DNA from: Isotricha intestinalis
Lineage: Eukaryota > Ciliophora > Litostomatea > Vestibuliferida > Isotrichidae
Assembly: GCA_023807065.1 (NCBI GenBank)
Contig: JAJJLU010000340.1
Location: 32,070-96,069 of the forward strand
Length of the DNA stretch: 64,000 nt
Direction: 5' to 3'
Program-made: the position numbers and the translations under genes
Shown here: one piece after another, positions 1-10,032 of the stretch
Position numbering within the stretch: the first letter of the stretch is position 1
How the letters are laid out: each line of letters starts with the position of its first letter
The notes under the pieces: generated by a model
Databases searched by the model: none
Seen by the model: the letters and a program-made list of their open reading frames with translations, nothing else
Told to the model about the DNA's origin: nothing

Positions 1-1
1 A

Positions 2-2701
2 TTTCCAAAAGAATTCAGACATGAAGGAATTATAAAATTAGCAAAATCTCTTAAAACAAAACATTCTTTAAAAAAATTTGATTTTTTAATTAATTCTTAT
101 ATTAAAAAAAATGAACAAATAATATCTGAAAATGATGATTTGAATCATCAACATTTAATAGAAAATAAATTTAAAAGATTTAGTCTTAATTATAAATTAT
201 ATTTTGATTATTTAGAAAATGATGATTTTTATATTAATGGTGAATATAATTATGCATTTGATGAAATAGTCATTACAAAAATATTTAAAAATCCATTTTA
301 TGATTTTCAAGAATATATTTTTGCTATTGACATAAATAAAAAAAGAATGAGTGATTTAACAAAATTTAATAAAATAAATCTAAATGCTTATTCCAATTAT
401 TCAAAACACTTAAAAAGACTATCAAATAATTCTTTAATTAAAGTTGATGAATTTTTTAAAAAGGAAAAAGAAAATATAATAAAATTTAATGAGATACAAT
501 TTCAGAAAATTTATTCAATAAATAAAAAGAGTTGTGATTACAAAATATATAGTTCAATGAAAATACCAAAAAAAACAATAAAAAGCAATCAAATGTCATT
601 GGGAAATTTAAATAGTATATTTGATGAAGATTCTAAAATACTTAAAATTCCAGATTCAATATCAATGGCTAATAGTTTCAATAGTCAAAATAGTGTTTCA
701 AGTCATACCAACAAAGAACAAACATCATTAAATTTAAAAGTTGAAAATAAATTTAAACAATATCAATCGAGATTTGTTTCAATTACTAAAATTACTTTTA
801 TTTTTTGTTTATTTATGATTTTTTTTTGTATTGTCTCCTTATTCATTGAATTAAATCAAAATAATAACTTATTAGATAGTTATAGTGTTTATACTCAATT
901 AAGGGCATTAAATAGATTATTTTATAATTTAATTACAAGTATTTTAGCTGTTAATTGTATTGGAAATCCTGGAGAAAAAAATTGTACAAATTATTACAAA
1001 TTATATTCAGAAAAATTTAATGAAATCAATAATATAAATTATCCTTCTTTTAATTATTCAATATATGAAAATCCTTTTAAAATAAAAGATTTTGGAAATG
1101 GATTAGATAAATTAAAAAAGAAAATATATTCTTTGAATGATGAAAGAGTAACAAATATTTTTAATGAACAATTTATTTACACTCATATGTCATTAAAAGG
1201 GAAAAATGTTTCAATTGAAAACACAACTTCAACTTTTGTTGGAGCTTTAGGCATTTTATTTAATAGTTTACTTGTAATTATTGAAAGTAATAAATATTAT
1301 AATCATTCTGTTTATATTTTTTCTATGGCTAATTTTGACTTTGAAAATATTTATGATCAAGAAAATATAGAAGATTGGCAAAAGGAGTACTATAATTTAG
1401 TTATAAATTATCAAAAATATTTACATACATGGGTTAACATTCAATTAAGTGTTGGTGAAAATACTAATCATAGATTGAAATATTTAAGTAAAATTGTTAT
1501 TATATTTTTAACTATATTTTGTATTTCCCATTTATTTTTATTTTTTCTTCTTTTTTATTTTGTTTTTTCTTTTGAGAATTTATATATTATGAGTGTAAAT
1601 AAATTAATGAGAAAATTTAAAAATCAAAATTTCAGAAAATTCTTTGTTGAAAAATACGAAGTGTTAAAAATATTAATAAAATTTTTCCAAGAAAATCCAG
1701 TATCACTAATACATGAAATGCAAAAAATTTATTCAGAACATCATCATTTAGAGAATATTAAAAAACGTTCAATTTCCAAAGATAATAAATTAAATGAAAA
1801 AGAAACAAATTTAAATGGAATAGAAGAAAAACAGTATTATCCAATCAGTGCTTATAGAATTGTAACAGCAAAATTTTACTTATTAATTATAATAATATTA
1901 TTATATCATTTATCAATATTTATATTATTTTTAGCAATTTGGGTTATAAATGCAGATAAAATTTTAAATGTATTTGAAATAATAACAGATAATACTGTTG
2001 CTGCTTGTTCAGGTTATAATATGTTTGCTTTATGTCAAATAATGTTATTAGCTAATCAAACTCAAGCTGAAATATCAGTAAATATGAATTATGATAAAGA
2101 TAATTATTTAATCTATGAAAGCACTAGAAGTATTTATACTATTTTTGATTTAGAAAGAAGAAGACAATCTGTAAAAAATTTAATTAAGACTACTAATGAT
2201 TATTTAGATTTAGATTGTGATACCTTTTATAGTGATATTAAGGATATTAGATTTGAAGAAATTGATTTAGAACATCCAGATGAAGGTTTTAGAACTAAAT
2301 ATCCTAAATTTTGCGAAGTATTCCATATTTTAGAATATAAAAATGACCAATTATTTTATAAACCTGTTTTTTATGAAATTAATAAATTTGTTAATTCTAT
2401 AAATAAAAGAGATTATAATGATTATATTGATTTTTTAAAACACGGAAATTTATATTATATGTGTGATTTACAATTTTTATTATATCGACCATTTAGATCT
2501 TGGTTTAATGATATTGTATATAATGATGCTATTAATAGAAGTATAAAACTAGAAAAAACCATTTTATTCACAAATTTAGGAGTTATTATTTCCAGTGAAT
2601 TTATAATTTTTACATTTTTATATTATCAACTCTTTAATAAATTAAAACATATTAATGCAATTATTGTTGGAGTGAAAAATGTTTTCAAAATTTTAAAGTA
2701 A
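2..2701 (+). CDS. Large multi-pass membrane protein, C-terminal part (ciliate TmcB/PAS-protein-like), 5' end outside the window
   Basis: The frame is open from base 2 to a TAA at 2699, about 899 codons, so the gene starts left of the window; there is no in-frame ATG near 140. After about 240 soluble residues there are at least four strong membrane segments, coded near 793-855, 1490-1580, 1875-1950 and 2565-2625. Just after the first segment comes a stretch with LRALNRLFYNLITSILAVNC followed by a conserved-looking NCTNYY. This pattern, after an N-terminal PAS-like region, is what I know from the large TmcB-like/PAS membrane proteins expanded in ciliates. The function of that family is poorly known; a sensory or mechanosensory role is only suggested. 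Family assignment is by motif recognition, not alignment. The next gene starts 148 bases downstream on the same strand. Confidence 0.6.
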   Translation, partial: FPKEFRHEGIIKLAKSLKTKHSLKKFDFLINSYIKKNEQIISENDDLNHQHLIENKFKRFSLNYKLYFDYLENDDFYINGEYNYAFDEIVITKIFKNPFYDFQEYIFAIDINKKRMSDLTKFNKINLNAYSNYSKHLKRLSNNSLIKVDEFFKKEKENIIKFNEIQFQKIYSINKKSCDYKIYSSMKIPKKTIKSNQMSLGNLNSIFDEDSKILKIPDSISMANSFNSQNSVSSHTNKEQTSLNLKVENKFKQYQSRFVSITKITFIFCLFMIFFCIVSLFIELNQNNNLLDSYSVYTQLRALNRLFYNLITSILAVNCIGNPGEKNCTNYYKLYSEKFNEINNINYPSFNYSIYENPFKIKDFGNGLDKLKKKIYSLNDERVTNIFNEQFIYTHMSLKGKNVSIENTTSTFVGALGILFNSLLVIIESNKYYNHSVYIFSMANFDFENIYDQENIEDWQKEYYNLVINYQKYLHTWVNIQLSVGENTNHRLKYLSKIVIIFLTIFCISHLFLFFLLFYFVFSFENLYIMSVNKLMRKFKNQNFRKFFVEKYEVLKILIKFFQENPVSLIHEMQKIYSEHHHLENIKKRSISKDNKLNEKETNLNGIEEKQYYPISAYRIVTAKFYLLIIIILLYHLSIFILFLAIWVINADKILNVFEIITDNTVAACSGYNMFALCQIMLLANQTQAEISVNMNYDKDNYLIYESTRSIYTIFDLERRRQSVKNLIKTTNDYLDLDCDTFYSDIKDIRFEEIDLEHPDEGFRTKYPKFCEVFHILEYKNDQLFYKPVFYEINKFVNSINKRDYNDYIDFLKHGNLYYMCDLQFLLYRPFRSWFNDIVYNDAINRSIKLEKTILFTNLGVIISSEFIIFTFLYYQLFNKLKHINAIIVGVKNVFKILK

Positions 2702-2849
2702 GATTTTTAAATTTGATATAAAATATTTAATTATATAGTTTATATTTCATTTTAATGATTAATAATTAATATATTATTTTTAAAACTAATTAAAATAAAT
2801 TATATTAAAAATAATTTATATCATTAATATAAAATAATAATTGTAATAA

Positions 2850-5369
2850 ATGATAAATTTCTTTTTTCTCTCAATTTCCTTTTTAATGCATTACTCATTA
2901 GAAGAACCTTCATTAATTGAGTTAGATTCTAATTATAAGTTGTTTGAAAATATTCAAGAAAAAGTACCATTAAATCTATATACGGATATTTCTACATTAG
3001 ATAAAGAACAAGAAGCAGCAATTACCATTAATTCAAATACTTTTAATAAAGATTTATTTATATCTTGCTCTTTTTCAGACACAGCTCCAACATCAGATGT
3101 TAACTTTTCCAAAGAAAAATGTGTTTTCAATTTATTTGAGTCAGGATTTGACAATTACTATCATTTATTTTTCAAAAAAAAACAAAATAGCAATTATTTC
3201 TTAATTTCTTTTACAGTAGCAAATTATGAATCAAAACCTTATTTTAATATATCATTAACAAAAGTAAAATTACAAAGAACAAGATATTCAAAAAATAATT
3301 ATGAAATAATTAATATTAGACCTTATTATCCTATTTTTAGAAAATATGTTATCCAAAAACAAGTAGATTGGGGTTTAAATTACTTATTTGTAACTTCATC
3401 ATCTTGTATGAATGTTTGGGATGGAAATCTTTTAAAAGATAATGATAAAGTAAATGAAAATGTAAGTCAAAGAAAAATTAGTATAATAACACTTCCAAAA
3501 GATAAAAATATAACAAAAGTTGTTGTTTTAAGACTTATTACTGATAATCCTAATGAAAATCAAATTAGATTAATATATAAAAATATTGAAAATGAAGCTG
3601 AATTTGATACTACTTTTGATAGTAAACCTCAAAGAATGACTTACCATATTCAAGACACAAATCCTTTTGAAGATTTTTATTTTATTAAACAATATACAGA
3701 ACCTTCTATTGGTTTAGTATATTTTGAAAAAGTTTTAGGAGAATTTATCGTATATTACACAAATAGAATTGAAGATTCAAGTCCTGATTTTTTGCCTTCT
3801 CCAAATTATGGTTATAAATTAACAGATTTTTATACAATGACATATTCTGATATTGATATTTTTTCTATTGATTGTAAAGGATTTTGCTTTTTTAATATTC
3901 ATTTTATTTCTGAACATCAATTAGGAAATGAATTTTTACTCATTGATAAAACAAATTATGCGTTAGTTTCTAAAAATAATCCTAGGAAAATGTATGTTAA
4001 TGAAGATATTACCAAATATGTTATTACAATTACTACATCAAATAAAAAATATGTTGATATTTATATTAATGGTCATTTGGAATATAAATTAAATTATACT
4101 GAAACCATAATTTCTTTTTCTCCAAACCAAAAAGTTGAATCTATTGAATTGATAACTGAAAATGAGCCTGTTCTTGTAATTATTACAGTAAACAAAAGAA
4201 ATGAGTATATTGTTTATGAAAAAGAAGATATTCGTGATGTTGATGCAAATAATAAAGTAGTATTTTCTATTCCAAAACATAAAGATACAATTGACAGTTT
4301 TGATTTTCATATAAGTGGAAACACTAGTACTGTATTTTATCATATAGGATATGGTCAAACTAATCAATTTTTTAATCCTGATATAGAATCACCAAAAAAA
4401 ATTGAAATGCTAAATCCTTATAGATATACTAATTTAAAGAATTCTGGTGATAATTTCTTTTATGTTACTTTTTATTCAACAAATAAATTCACTATAACTC
4501 ATAAATATACTCCAGTAAATACAAAATTAAGTGTATTTAAAAAGGATGAACCAAAAAAAGTTTTAAATGAATTTAATTTTACATTAGAAAAAAATGATAA
4601 AGAATATAATAAATATTTAGTGATTGTAGTAACAAAATGTGGTATAAATGAAGTAGATTTATATTTAAGATTAAATGGAATAGAATTAAAAAGAGAATTT
4701 TTAGAAAGACAATATAATTTATTGGTTTATGAAGATGCTTTTATACCATATCAAGTTTCATTAGAAAAAGGATATGATTACCAAGATTTTAATGGAGTAT
4801 TATTTTATTATACATATGCAACAAAAACCGAAGTGGAAAACTTTAAAATAACAGATGGATTCCATTTATCTTATGAAGAAAAAGAGAAAATAAAAAGTAA
4901 TAAACATCAAAATATTTCTCTAAATTGGATTTCTCCATTTAGTAGAAAAAGTAATATAGGAAATCCAATGATATTATATAATGTATACATAAATGAAATT
5001 AAAAATGAAAAAACTGATATTTGTACTTATGATCATAAAGAAGGATACACTGTTGAATCAGATAAATGGGATGTTTCAATTTTTGTTGAATTAAATAGAA
5101 ATAAAAATTATTATATTTCACTTACAGGAAGATTAAAAAATGATTCTTTTAATGAAATAAGACCAATATTTTTATATCCTCAAATTAAAGTTCCTATGAT
5201 TATTGAAGGGAGTGGAAAGTTATGGATTGTTTTTCTTATTATTGCATTTGTTTTATTAATTATTGCTGCAATTTTCTGTTATATGTATTCTAAAATGAAG
5301 GTCAATGCTGTTAAATTAACTCAAGAAGGATATTCCTTTACTAATTTAGCTTCAGGACCTTTATATTAA
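2850..5369 (+). CDS. Type I single-pass membrane protein with large ectodomain, unknown
   Basis: 839 residues. The protein opens with a hydrophobic stretch (MINFFFLSISFLMHYS) that looks like a signal peptide. A single strong membrane helix lies close to the C-terminus (LWIVFLIIAFVLLIIAAIFC), followed by a cytoplasmic tail of about 30 residues ending in Tyr. The roughly 750 residues between are beta-rich in appearance, with several possible N-glycosylation sites and few cysteines. This gives a cell-surface or endomembrane type I protein. I recognise no named domain, and no repeat is obvious by eye. It lies head-to-tail with the preceding membrane-protein gene. ORF calls on the other strand here are out-of-frame shadows. 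Confidence 0.7.
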   Translation: MINFFFLSISFLMHYSLEEPSLIELDSNYKLFENIQEKVPLNLYTDISTLDKEQEAAITINSNTFNKDLFISCSFSDTAPTSDVNFSKEKCVFNLFESGFDNYYHLFFKKKQNSNYFLISFTVANYESKPYFNISLTKVKLQRTRYSKNNYEIINIRPYYPIFRKYVIQKQVDWGLNYLFVTSSSCMNVWDGNLLKDNDKVNENVSQRKISIITLPKDKNITKVVVLRLITDNPNENQIRLIYKNIENEAEFDTTFDSKPQRMTYHIQDTNPFEDFYFIKQYTEPSIGLVYFEKVLGEFIVYYTNRIEDSSPDFLPSPNYGYKLTDFYTMTYSDIDIFSIDCKGFCFFNIHFISEHQLGNEFLLIDKTNYALVSKNNPRKMYVNEDITKYVITITTSNKKYVDIYINGHLEYKLNYTETIISFSPNQKVESIELITENEPVLVIITVNKRNEYIVYEKEDIRDVDANNKVVFSIPKHKDTIDSFDFHISGNTSTVFYHIGYGQTNQFFNPDIESPKKIEMLNPYRYTNLKNSGDNFFYVTFYSTNKFTITHKYTPVNTKLSVFKKDEPKKVLNEFNFTLEKNDKEYNKYLVIVVTKCGINEVDLYLRLNGIELKREFLERQYNLLVYEDAFIPYQVSLEKGYDYQDFNGVLFYYTYATKTEVENFKITDGFHLSYEEKEKIKSNKHQNISLNWISPFSRKSNIGNPMILYNVYINEIKNEKTDICTYDHKEGYTVESDKWDVSIFVELNRNKNYYISLTGRLKNDSFNEIRPIFLYPQIKVPMIIEGSGKLWIVFLIIAFVLLIIAAIFCYMYSKMKVNAVKLTQEGYSFTNLASGPLY

Positions 5370-5463
5370 AATAGATTAATTCTTAATATTTAAATGAAAA
5401 AGAAATTTTTAATATTAGTTATTTATTAAAATTAGATTCTTTATTTTTTGTGTTTTTTAATTC

Positions 5464-6417
5464 TTACATGTTGTTCAATATTTTTTTTATTTTCCTCATG
5501 TAGTTTTCATTTTTTGAATCTTTTGATTGGATATTTACTAAAGTTTTTATTTCTTCTATATCTTTTTTATCACTAATGTTTATTAATTTTACACATAATT
5601 GACGATATAAATTTAATTCTTTTTTATAATAATAATCTCTTCCAATCTTTTGTTGAAGATAAAAATAAAAATCCTCAATATTATTATTATATGTTCCATA
5701 TTGTCTTTTATAATTTTTTAATAAATTGTTTGAATTTTCATCAAATGCATTTGCTTTATAATATATTTCATTGATATTTAAATTTAATAAAATATTTTTA
5801 ATTTTTTCTACAATTTTATGATTATTATTTGGATTTATATCATAATAAGAGCTGTGATTACCATTTTTTATTTCTTTATTATAATCATAATATAATTTTG
5901 ATTCTTTTTTTTTATTAACATCTACACTATAATTACTTCTATAAGAATTAATATTTTTTGAAGTTATATTTTTTTTGAAATTAAGAAAAGAATAATTGGA
6001 TGAAGTATTTTTATCTCTATTTGTTGAATAATCTTCATCTTGAATATTTGTAAATGCCATTAAATTTTTATTGTAAAATGATATTTCATTACCAGTTTTT
6101 GTCGTTTTGATAGGATATTTAAAATGAGAACTCATTGATTTTTTAATCTTTTTTTTACCGTTTTCTTCTTTTTTACCTGAATCAAAAAGAGAATTAAATT
6201 CATTATTGTCTTTTACTTTTTTTTGCAAAGCAATTATATTATTATAATTATTATAATTATTATTATTATTATTATTTGAATTGAAATATTTTTTTTTTTG
6301 AATTTTATTATCTTGGAATGAATAATTTGTATTTTTATTATGAACGGAATTTAATTCTGTTTTCATTTTATTTATAGTATTTTTCATTGTATATATTTTT
6401 GTATTTAAGTTTTCCAT
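5464..6417 (-). CDS. Low-complexity Asn/Lys-rich protein, unknown
   Basis: 317 residues, starting at the ATG complementary to 6415-6417 and ending in TAA. It is rich in Asn, Lys, Ser and Tyr, with an Asn/Tyr run (residues about 45-60) that corresponds to the TTA/ATT microsatellite near 6236-6290. The first 25 residues look helical (MENLNTKIYTMKNTINKMKT), and the C-terminal third is less biased and may form a small folded helical region. There is no signal peptide or membrane segment. I do not recognise the family. It lies convergent with the membrane-protein gene ending at 5369 and 80 bases from the next minus-strand gene. Confidence 0.6.
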   Translation of the reverse strand: MENLNTKIYTMKNTINKMKTELNSVHNKNTNYSFQDNKIQKKKYFNSNNNNNNNYNNYNNIIALQKKVKDNNEFNSLFDSGKKEENGKKKIKKSMSSHFKYPIKTTKTGNEISFYNKNLMAFTNIQDEDYSTNRDKNTSSNYSFLNFKKNITSKNINSYRSNYSVDVNKKKESKLYYDYNKEIKNGNHSSYYDINPNNNHKIVEKIKNILLNLNINEIYYKANAFDENSNNLLKNYKRQYGTYNNNIEDFYFYLQQKIGRDYYYKKELNLYRQLCVKLINISDKKDIEEIKTLVNIQSKDSKNENYMRKIKKILNNM

Positions 6418-6497
6418 TAATTTAATTTAAAATTAAATTTATATAATAAAATTTAAAAATTATATTAAAAATAAAAGTAGCCTATATAATAAAATAA

Positions 6498-8186
6498 TTA
6501 ATCCTCATCATTTAAATAAATATCTTCTTTAATATTATTTTTATAATTTTTTTCAGTATTAGAAATTCCTTTTTTAAATTTAAAATTCCTTTCACTTATA
6601 ATTTTATCTTTATTCATCACAGATTGAATATCAAATTTTAAACTTTCAATTAATTTTAAAGTAGGATTTTTCGTTAAATTATTAGAATTTCTACTATGTT
6701 TTTCAACTTTATCCATAAATTTATTTATATTAAAAGGTTTTGTAATAATTCTTTTATTATTCATATTAAAAGGAACATAATTTTTTTTAAATTGTTTATT
6801 CTTAGAAAGAATATTAATTGCACTATGTGTATTTTTTCCTAACAATTTATTTTTAGAAGGTGATTTTTTTTTTTTTATTTCATCTTTTTTTTGTAAAATG
6901 GCTTTTTTAATTATTCCTAAATCATAACTATAATCTTTTCTCTTTTTTTCAGATAAAAATAAATTATGTTTACTTTGTTTGATATTTTCATTTAATTTAT
7001 CAATTTCTTGTTTTAATCTTTGTTTTTCAATTTCTTGTTCTTTAATAATAATTTTATATTCTTGCTCCTTGATAAGAAAATCATTATGTTTATCTTCATA
7101 TTCTTTTTTCATATCATCAAGATGTAAATCACTTGTATTTTCAGTTTTATCTTCATCTTTATTTTCAATATCTTTAACTTTTTGTTTTTTTTTATATTCA
7201 ATATTTTCTTTTATTAATTTAATTTTATTTTGAATTGAAATAATTTCTTTTGTTTGATCTTTTGCTCTTTCTTCACTTTCTTTTAAAGTATCTTTCTGTT
7301 TTTTAATTTCTTCTTTTAAAGATAATATTTTTTCATTTATTGTATTTATTTCTTCTCTATGATAAACTTTTTGATTATATTCCTCTATTTTTTCTATTTG
7401 ATTTTCTTTAATAATATTAAGAGCTAAATTTTCTTTTTTTAATTCTTGAAAAATTAACTCTTTTTCTTTTAACAAACTTTCATAATCAATGATTTTATTC
7501 ATTGTTAAAGCAATATCTAATTCACTTCTCATTTCTTTTATTTTTTCTTTTAAATAATTTAAATTTTTTTGAAAATCTTTTTGACTGATGTTTTCTTTTT
7601 CTTGAATTGGAGTATTATTTATTTTAATGAAATTGCCATTTAAAATTTGACTATTAATTGAGTGAAATGGATTGGTTTTCACACTTAAATTTGCTACAGA
7701 AGAACTTTCTCTTTCATGAGGATAATATATTAAATCAAATCCTTTTTCAATTTTAACGCATATATTTATTAAATATGATTTCAATTTATCATGCGTTTGA
7801 AGTGAATTTTCAAAGTTTTTTTCTTCATTTTTTTTTTCTATAATTTCCCTATTATTCATTTGTTTTTTTAATTCATCTTCTAAAGAATTTGAATCATCAT
7901 TATTAGTTGTTGATATATTTTCTTTTTCTTCATTTTCTTTATTTTTTTCATTTATTTCTTTGTTTTTTTCTTCATCTTTTTCTTCTATTACTTCTATTTC
8001 TTTTTTTTTATTTTCAATATTAATTTCTTGTTCTTCATGTATTTCTTCTTGATTTTCAAAATTATTAGTAGATATAATTTCTTGTTCTTTTGGCATTTCT
8101 TTTTCAGGTTCTAAATAATAATTTCTTGAGTTAAGTTTATATTCATCTTCACTAAAATAACCGTTTTTTTCATTAGTATTTTCCAT
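6498..8186 (-). CDS. Long coiled-coil protein, unknown
   Basis: 562 residues. Residues 1-130 are highly acidic and low in complexity (Glu/Lys/Asn). A short less-biased segment around 135-165 includes KLKSYLINICVKIEKGFDLI and a YYPHERES stretch. Residues about 195-430 form a heptad-rich coiled coil, and the tail of about 120 residues is basic. There is no membrane segment. This is the layout of a structural cytoskeletal or ciliary coiled-coil protein, but no named family could be assigned. A plus-strand open frame inside (6979-7233) is only the hydrophobic shadow of the coiled coil. Confidence 0.65.
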   Translation of the reverse strand: MENTNEKNGYFSEDEYKLNSRNYYLEPEKEMPKEQEIISTNNFENQEEIHEEQEINIENKKKEIEVIEEKDEEKNKEINEKNKENEEKENISTTNNDDSNSLEDELKKQMNNREIIEKKNEEKNFENSLQTHDKLKSYLINICVKIEKGFDLIYYPHERESSSVANLSVKTNPFHSINSQILNGNFIKINNTPIQEKENISQKDFQKNLNYLKEKIKEMRSELDIALTMNKIIDYESLLKEKELIFQELKKENLALNIIKENQIEKIEEYNQKVYHREEINTINEKILSLKEEIKKQKDTLKESEERAKDQTKEIISIQNKIKLIKENIEYKKKQKVKDIENKDEDKTENTSDLHLDDMKKEYEDKHNDFLIKEQEYKIIIKEQEIEKQRLKQEIDKLNENIKQSKHNLFLSEKKRKDYSYDLGIIKKAILQKKDEIKKKKSPSKNKLLGKNTHSAINILSKNKQFKKNYVPFNMNNKRIITKPFNINKFMDKVEKHSRNSNNLTKNPTLKLIESLKFDIQSVMNKDKIISERNFKFKKGISNTEKNYKNNIKEDIYLNDED

Positions 8187-8235
8187 ATCAACCTAATTTT
8201 TTATTTTATTAAAAATAAAAATAAAATATTTATAA

Positions 8236-9210
8236 TTATTTTTTAAATTGTATAATTAAACAAGTCATATTATCACATCCATTTTCTTCATTCCCATTTT
8301 TAGAAATTCCTCTATCAAAAATTTCAGAAATAATATCACAAAGATTTACATTATTACTATTTTTAAACTTATCATAAATAAATCCATTCATTCCTTCATT
8401 TGAAATACATTCCCAAACTCCATCACATCCAATAACAATAAAATCATCAAAATCACTTTTATTTTCAAATAATATATCAGGATTACAAGTCACAGCTTGT
8501 TCTTCTTGCTTTAAATCTTTTCTTAATTTAAATTGAAAATCCCCAATACTTCTACTTAAATTTAATAATCCATTAATCCTACCTTCATTAATATTACAAC
8601 CTGCTTTTCTGATTCTGGAATATTCATTTGGTAATTCTGGTTTATGATCAATACTCATTTTATATACTTCTCCTTTTTTTAATAGTATACTTCTTGTATC
8701 TCCACAATTTGCAAAATATAATTCATTATTATATATTATTAATATATTCGCAGTACAACCTATTGTATATGCTATATTTTCAATATATTCTTTTTTTAAG
8801 GTATTAAATTCATTTTCATTTTCATTTTCTTCTATTTTATATTGTTTATTAAATTCAAAGTGATCAATTGTAAGTTCTTTCATTGCTTCTTTTGTTTCTA
8901 AATTTTTATCCAGTTGTAAATAAGTTTCTTTAATAGCATCTTTTATATTTCCTTTTTTATATTTTTCTGAATTTAAGAAAATATCTGTGAAATGATTTTT
9001 AACATAATTTGCTACTTCTCTTCCTCCATGACCGTCAAATATTCCAAAAATATGAGTATTATTATTTGTTCCTACATTTAATTTAATTAAATGAGTATCT
9101 TCCATTGTTCTTCTCCATCCTTGCATACTACATAATCCATATTTTAATATTTCATTTTCCCCTGAAAAAAATTCCTTTTCCATTTTTGGAGAAGATAAGA
9201 AATCTCCCAT
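8236..9210 (-). CDS. PP2C-type protein phosphatase (PPM family)
   Basis: 324 residues, a complete single-domain PP2C. It is a Mn2+/Mg2+-dependent Ser/Thr phosphatase. The metal-binding and signature motifs are present in order: RTMEDTH (34-40), FGIFDGHGG (55-63), GCTANILII, a GDTRS motif, DHKPELP, LSRSIGDFQFK, IGCDGVWE and near the end CDNMTCLII. The acidic residues of the binuclear metal centre are therefore retained and the enzyme should be active. The N-terminus MGDFLSSP is a plausible N-myristoylation signal, suggesting membrane attachment, as known for some protist PP2Cs. Residues 140-165 form an acidic insertion. The start is the only Met before the fold. It is divergent from LSM7, with only 61 bases between the two start codons. 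Confidence 0.93.
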   Translation of the reverse strand: MGDFLSSPKMEKEFFSGENEILKYGLCSMQGWRRTMEDTHLIKLNVGTNNNTHIFGIFDGHGGREVANYVKNHFTDIFLNSEKYKKGNIKDAIKETYLQLDKNLETKEAMKELTIDHFEFNKQYKIEENENENEFNTLKKEYIENIAYTIGCTANILIIYNNELYFANCGDTRSILLKKGEVYKMSIDHKPELPNEYSRIRKAGCNINEGRINGLLNLSRSIGDFQFKLRKDLKQEEQAVTCNPDILFENKSDFDDFIVIGCDGVWECISNEGMNGFIYDKFKNSNNVNLCDIISEIFDRGISKNGNEENGCDNMTCLIIQFKK

Positions 9211-9271
9211 TTTTTAAATTTAAGTTTTTAAACTTTATTTTTTAATTTAATATTTTTCTTTTTTAAGAAAA

Positions 9272-9517
9272 ATGAATCATAAATTTTCAAAAAATAAAAA
9301 TATTTACAATTATGATGATTATATTAATAAAGAAATTACTGTTCATTTTATAGGAAAAAGAAAAATTACAGGAATTTTAAAATGTTATGATCAATATTCA
9401 AATTTAATATTTGATAATACAATAGAATATTTACAAAATGGAAATAAAAGAGAATTAGGATTAATATTTATAAAAGGTACAAGTATATCAAATTTATTTC
9501 CTTCAATAAAAAAATAA
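9272..9517 (+). CDS. LSM7: U6 snRNA-associated Sm-like protein LSm7
   Basis: 81 residues. The Sm fold is clear: Sm1 carries KEITVHFIGKRKITGILKCY followed by DQYSNLIFDNTIEYL, and Sm2 carries RELGLIFIKGTSISNL. The combination of a TIEY segment after Sm1 with GLIFIKGTSI in Sm2 is characteristic of LSm7 rather than of the other LSm paralogues. LSm7 is part of the LSm2-8 ring that binds the U6 snRNA 3' end and of the LSm1-7 ring in mRNA decay. It is slightly shorter than usual because the loop between Sm1 and Sm2 is trimmed. It shares a 61-base divergent spacer with the PP2C gene and its stop lies 49 bases from the convergent EF-hand gene. Confidence 0.85.
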   Translation: MNHKFSKNKNIYNYDDYINKEITVHFIGKRKITGILKCYDQYSNLIFDNTIEYLQNGNKRELGLIFIKGTSISNLFPSIKK

Positions 9518-9566
9518 AATAAATAATTTAAATTAAATAAAATTTAAATAAAAAATATTATTAAAA

Positions 9567-9866
9567 TTAATCACTTGGAATCATTGCTTCTAAAACATCT
9601 TTAATTAAAACTTTAAATTCTTCAAAATCTATTTTTCCAGATTTATCAGTATCTAAGTATTTAAGTACATCTTTTACATCTTCTCTTGTCGGAGGATCTG
9701 CTCCCATATCACTTGATATTTGGGCTAATATTTTTTCTAATTCAAATTCATCTATTGTTCCTGATTTATCTATATCAACTATATCAAATGATGTTTTTGT
9801 TATTTCATTTAATTTATTTTCATCATTTAAAATATCTTTTATTGAATCTACCATTTTTTTTCCCAA
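9567..9866 (-). CDS. Small protein with two EF-hands (calmodulin/centrin-like)
   Basis: 99 residues. Two canonical EF-hand loops are present: DIDKSGTIDEFE (about 32-43) and DTDKSGKIDFEE (about 72-83). Both have Asp at positions 1, 3 and 5 and an acidic residue at 12, so both should bind Ca2+. The protein is a single EF-hand pair with short flanking helices, roughly half a calmodulin. It has no signal or membrane segment. It could be a Ca2+ sensor or a light-chain-like subunit; small two-EF-hand proteins are common in ciliates, but I cannot name this one. The plus-strand ORF at 9686-9880 is a shadow. Confidence 0.85.
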   Translation of the reverse strand: MGKKMVDSIKDILNDENKLNEITKTSFDIVDIDKSGTIDEFELEKILAQISSDMGADPPTREDVKDVLKYLDTDKSGKIDFEEFKVLIKDVLEAMIPSD

Positions 9867-10032
9867 AAGTTTTTAATTAAATTTGTTTTTTTCTTTTTTA
9901 TTTTTTTCTTTTAAAGCAAATAATTTATCAAAAAAATTACTAAAAATTATATATTAAATTTTATTAAAATAAAATTTGTATTAATTTTTATATATAAAAA
10001 TAAAATATCTTTAATAAATATTTGAAAAAAAA

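Noticed and set aside
140..160. Start of the first gene at 140
   Set aside because: The frame is open from base 2, and the codon at 140 is TTG, not ATG. The gene begins outside the window.
6236..6290. ATT/TTA run as a CRISPR or regulatory array
   Set aside because: It is a simple trinucleotide microsatellite encoding Asn/Tyr inside a gene, with no spacers.
6979..7233. 84-residue plus-strand ORF
   Set aside because: Antisense shadow of the coiled-coil gene; Ser/Leu/Phe-rich as expected from reversed Lys/Glu codons.
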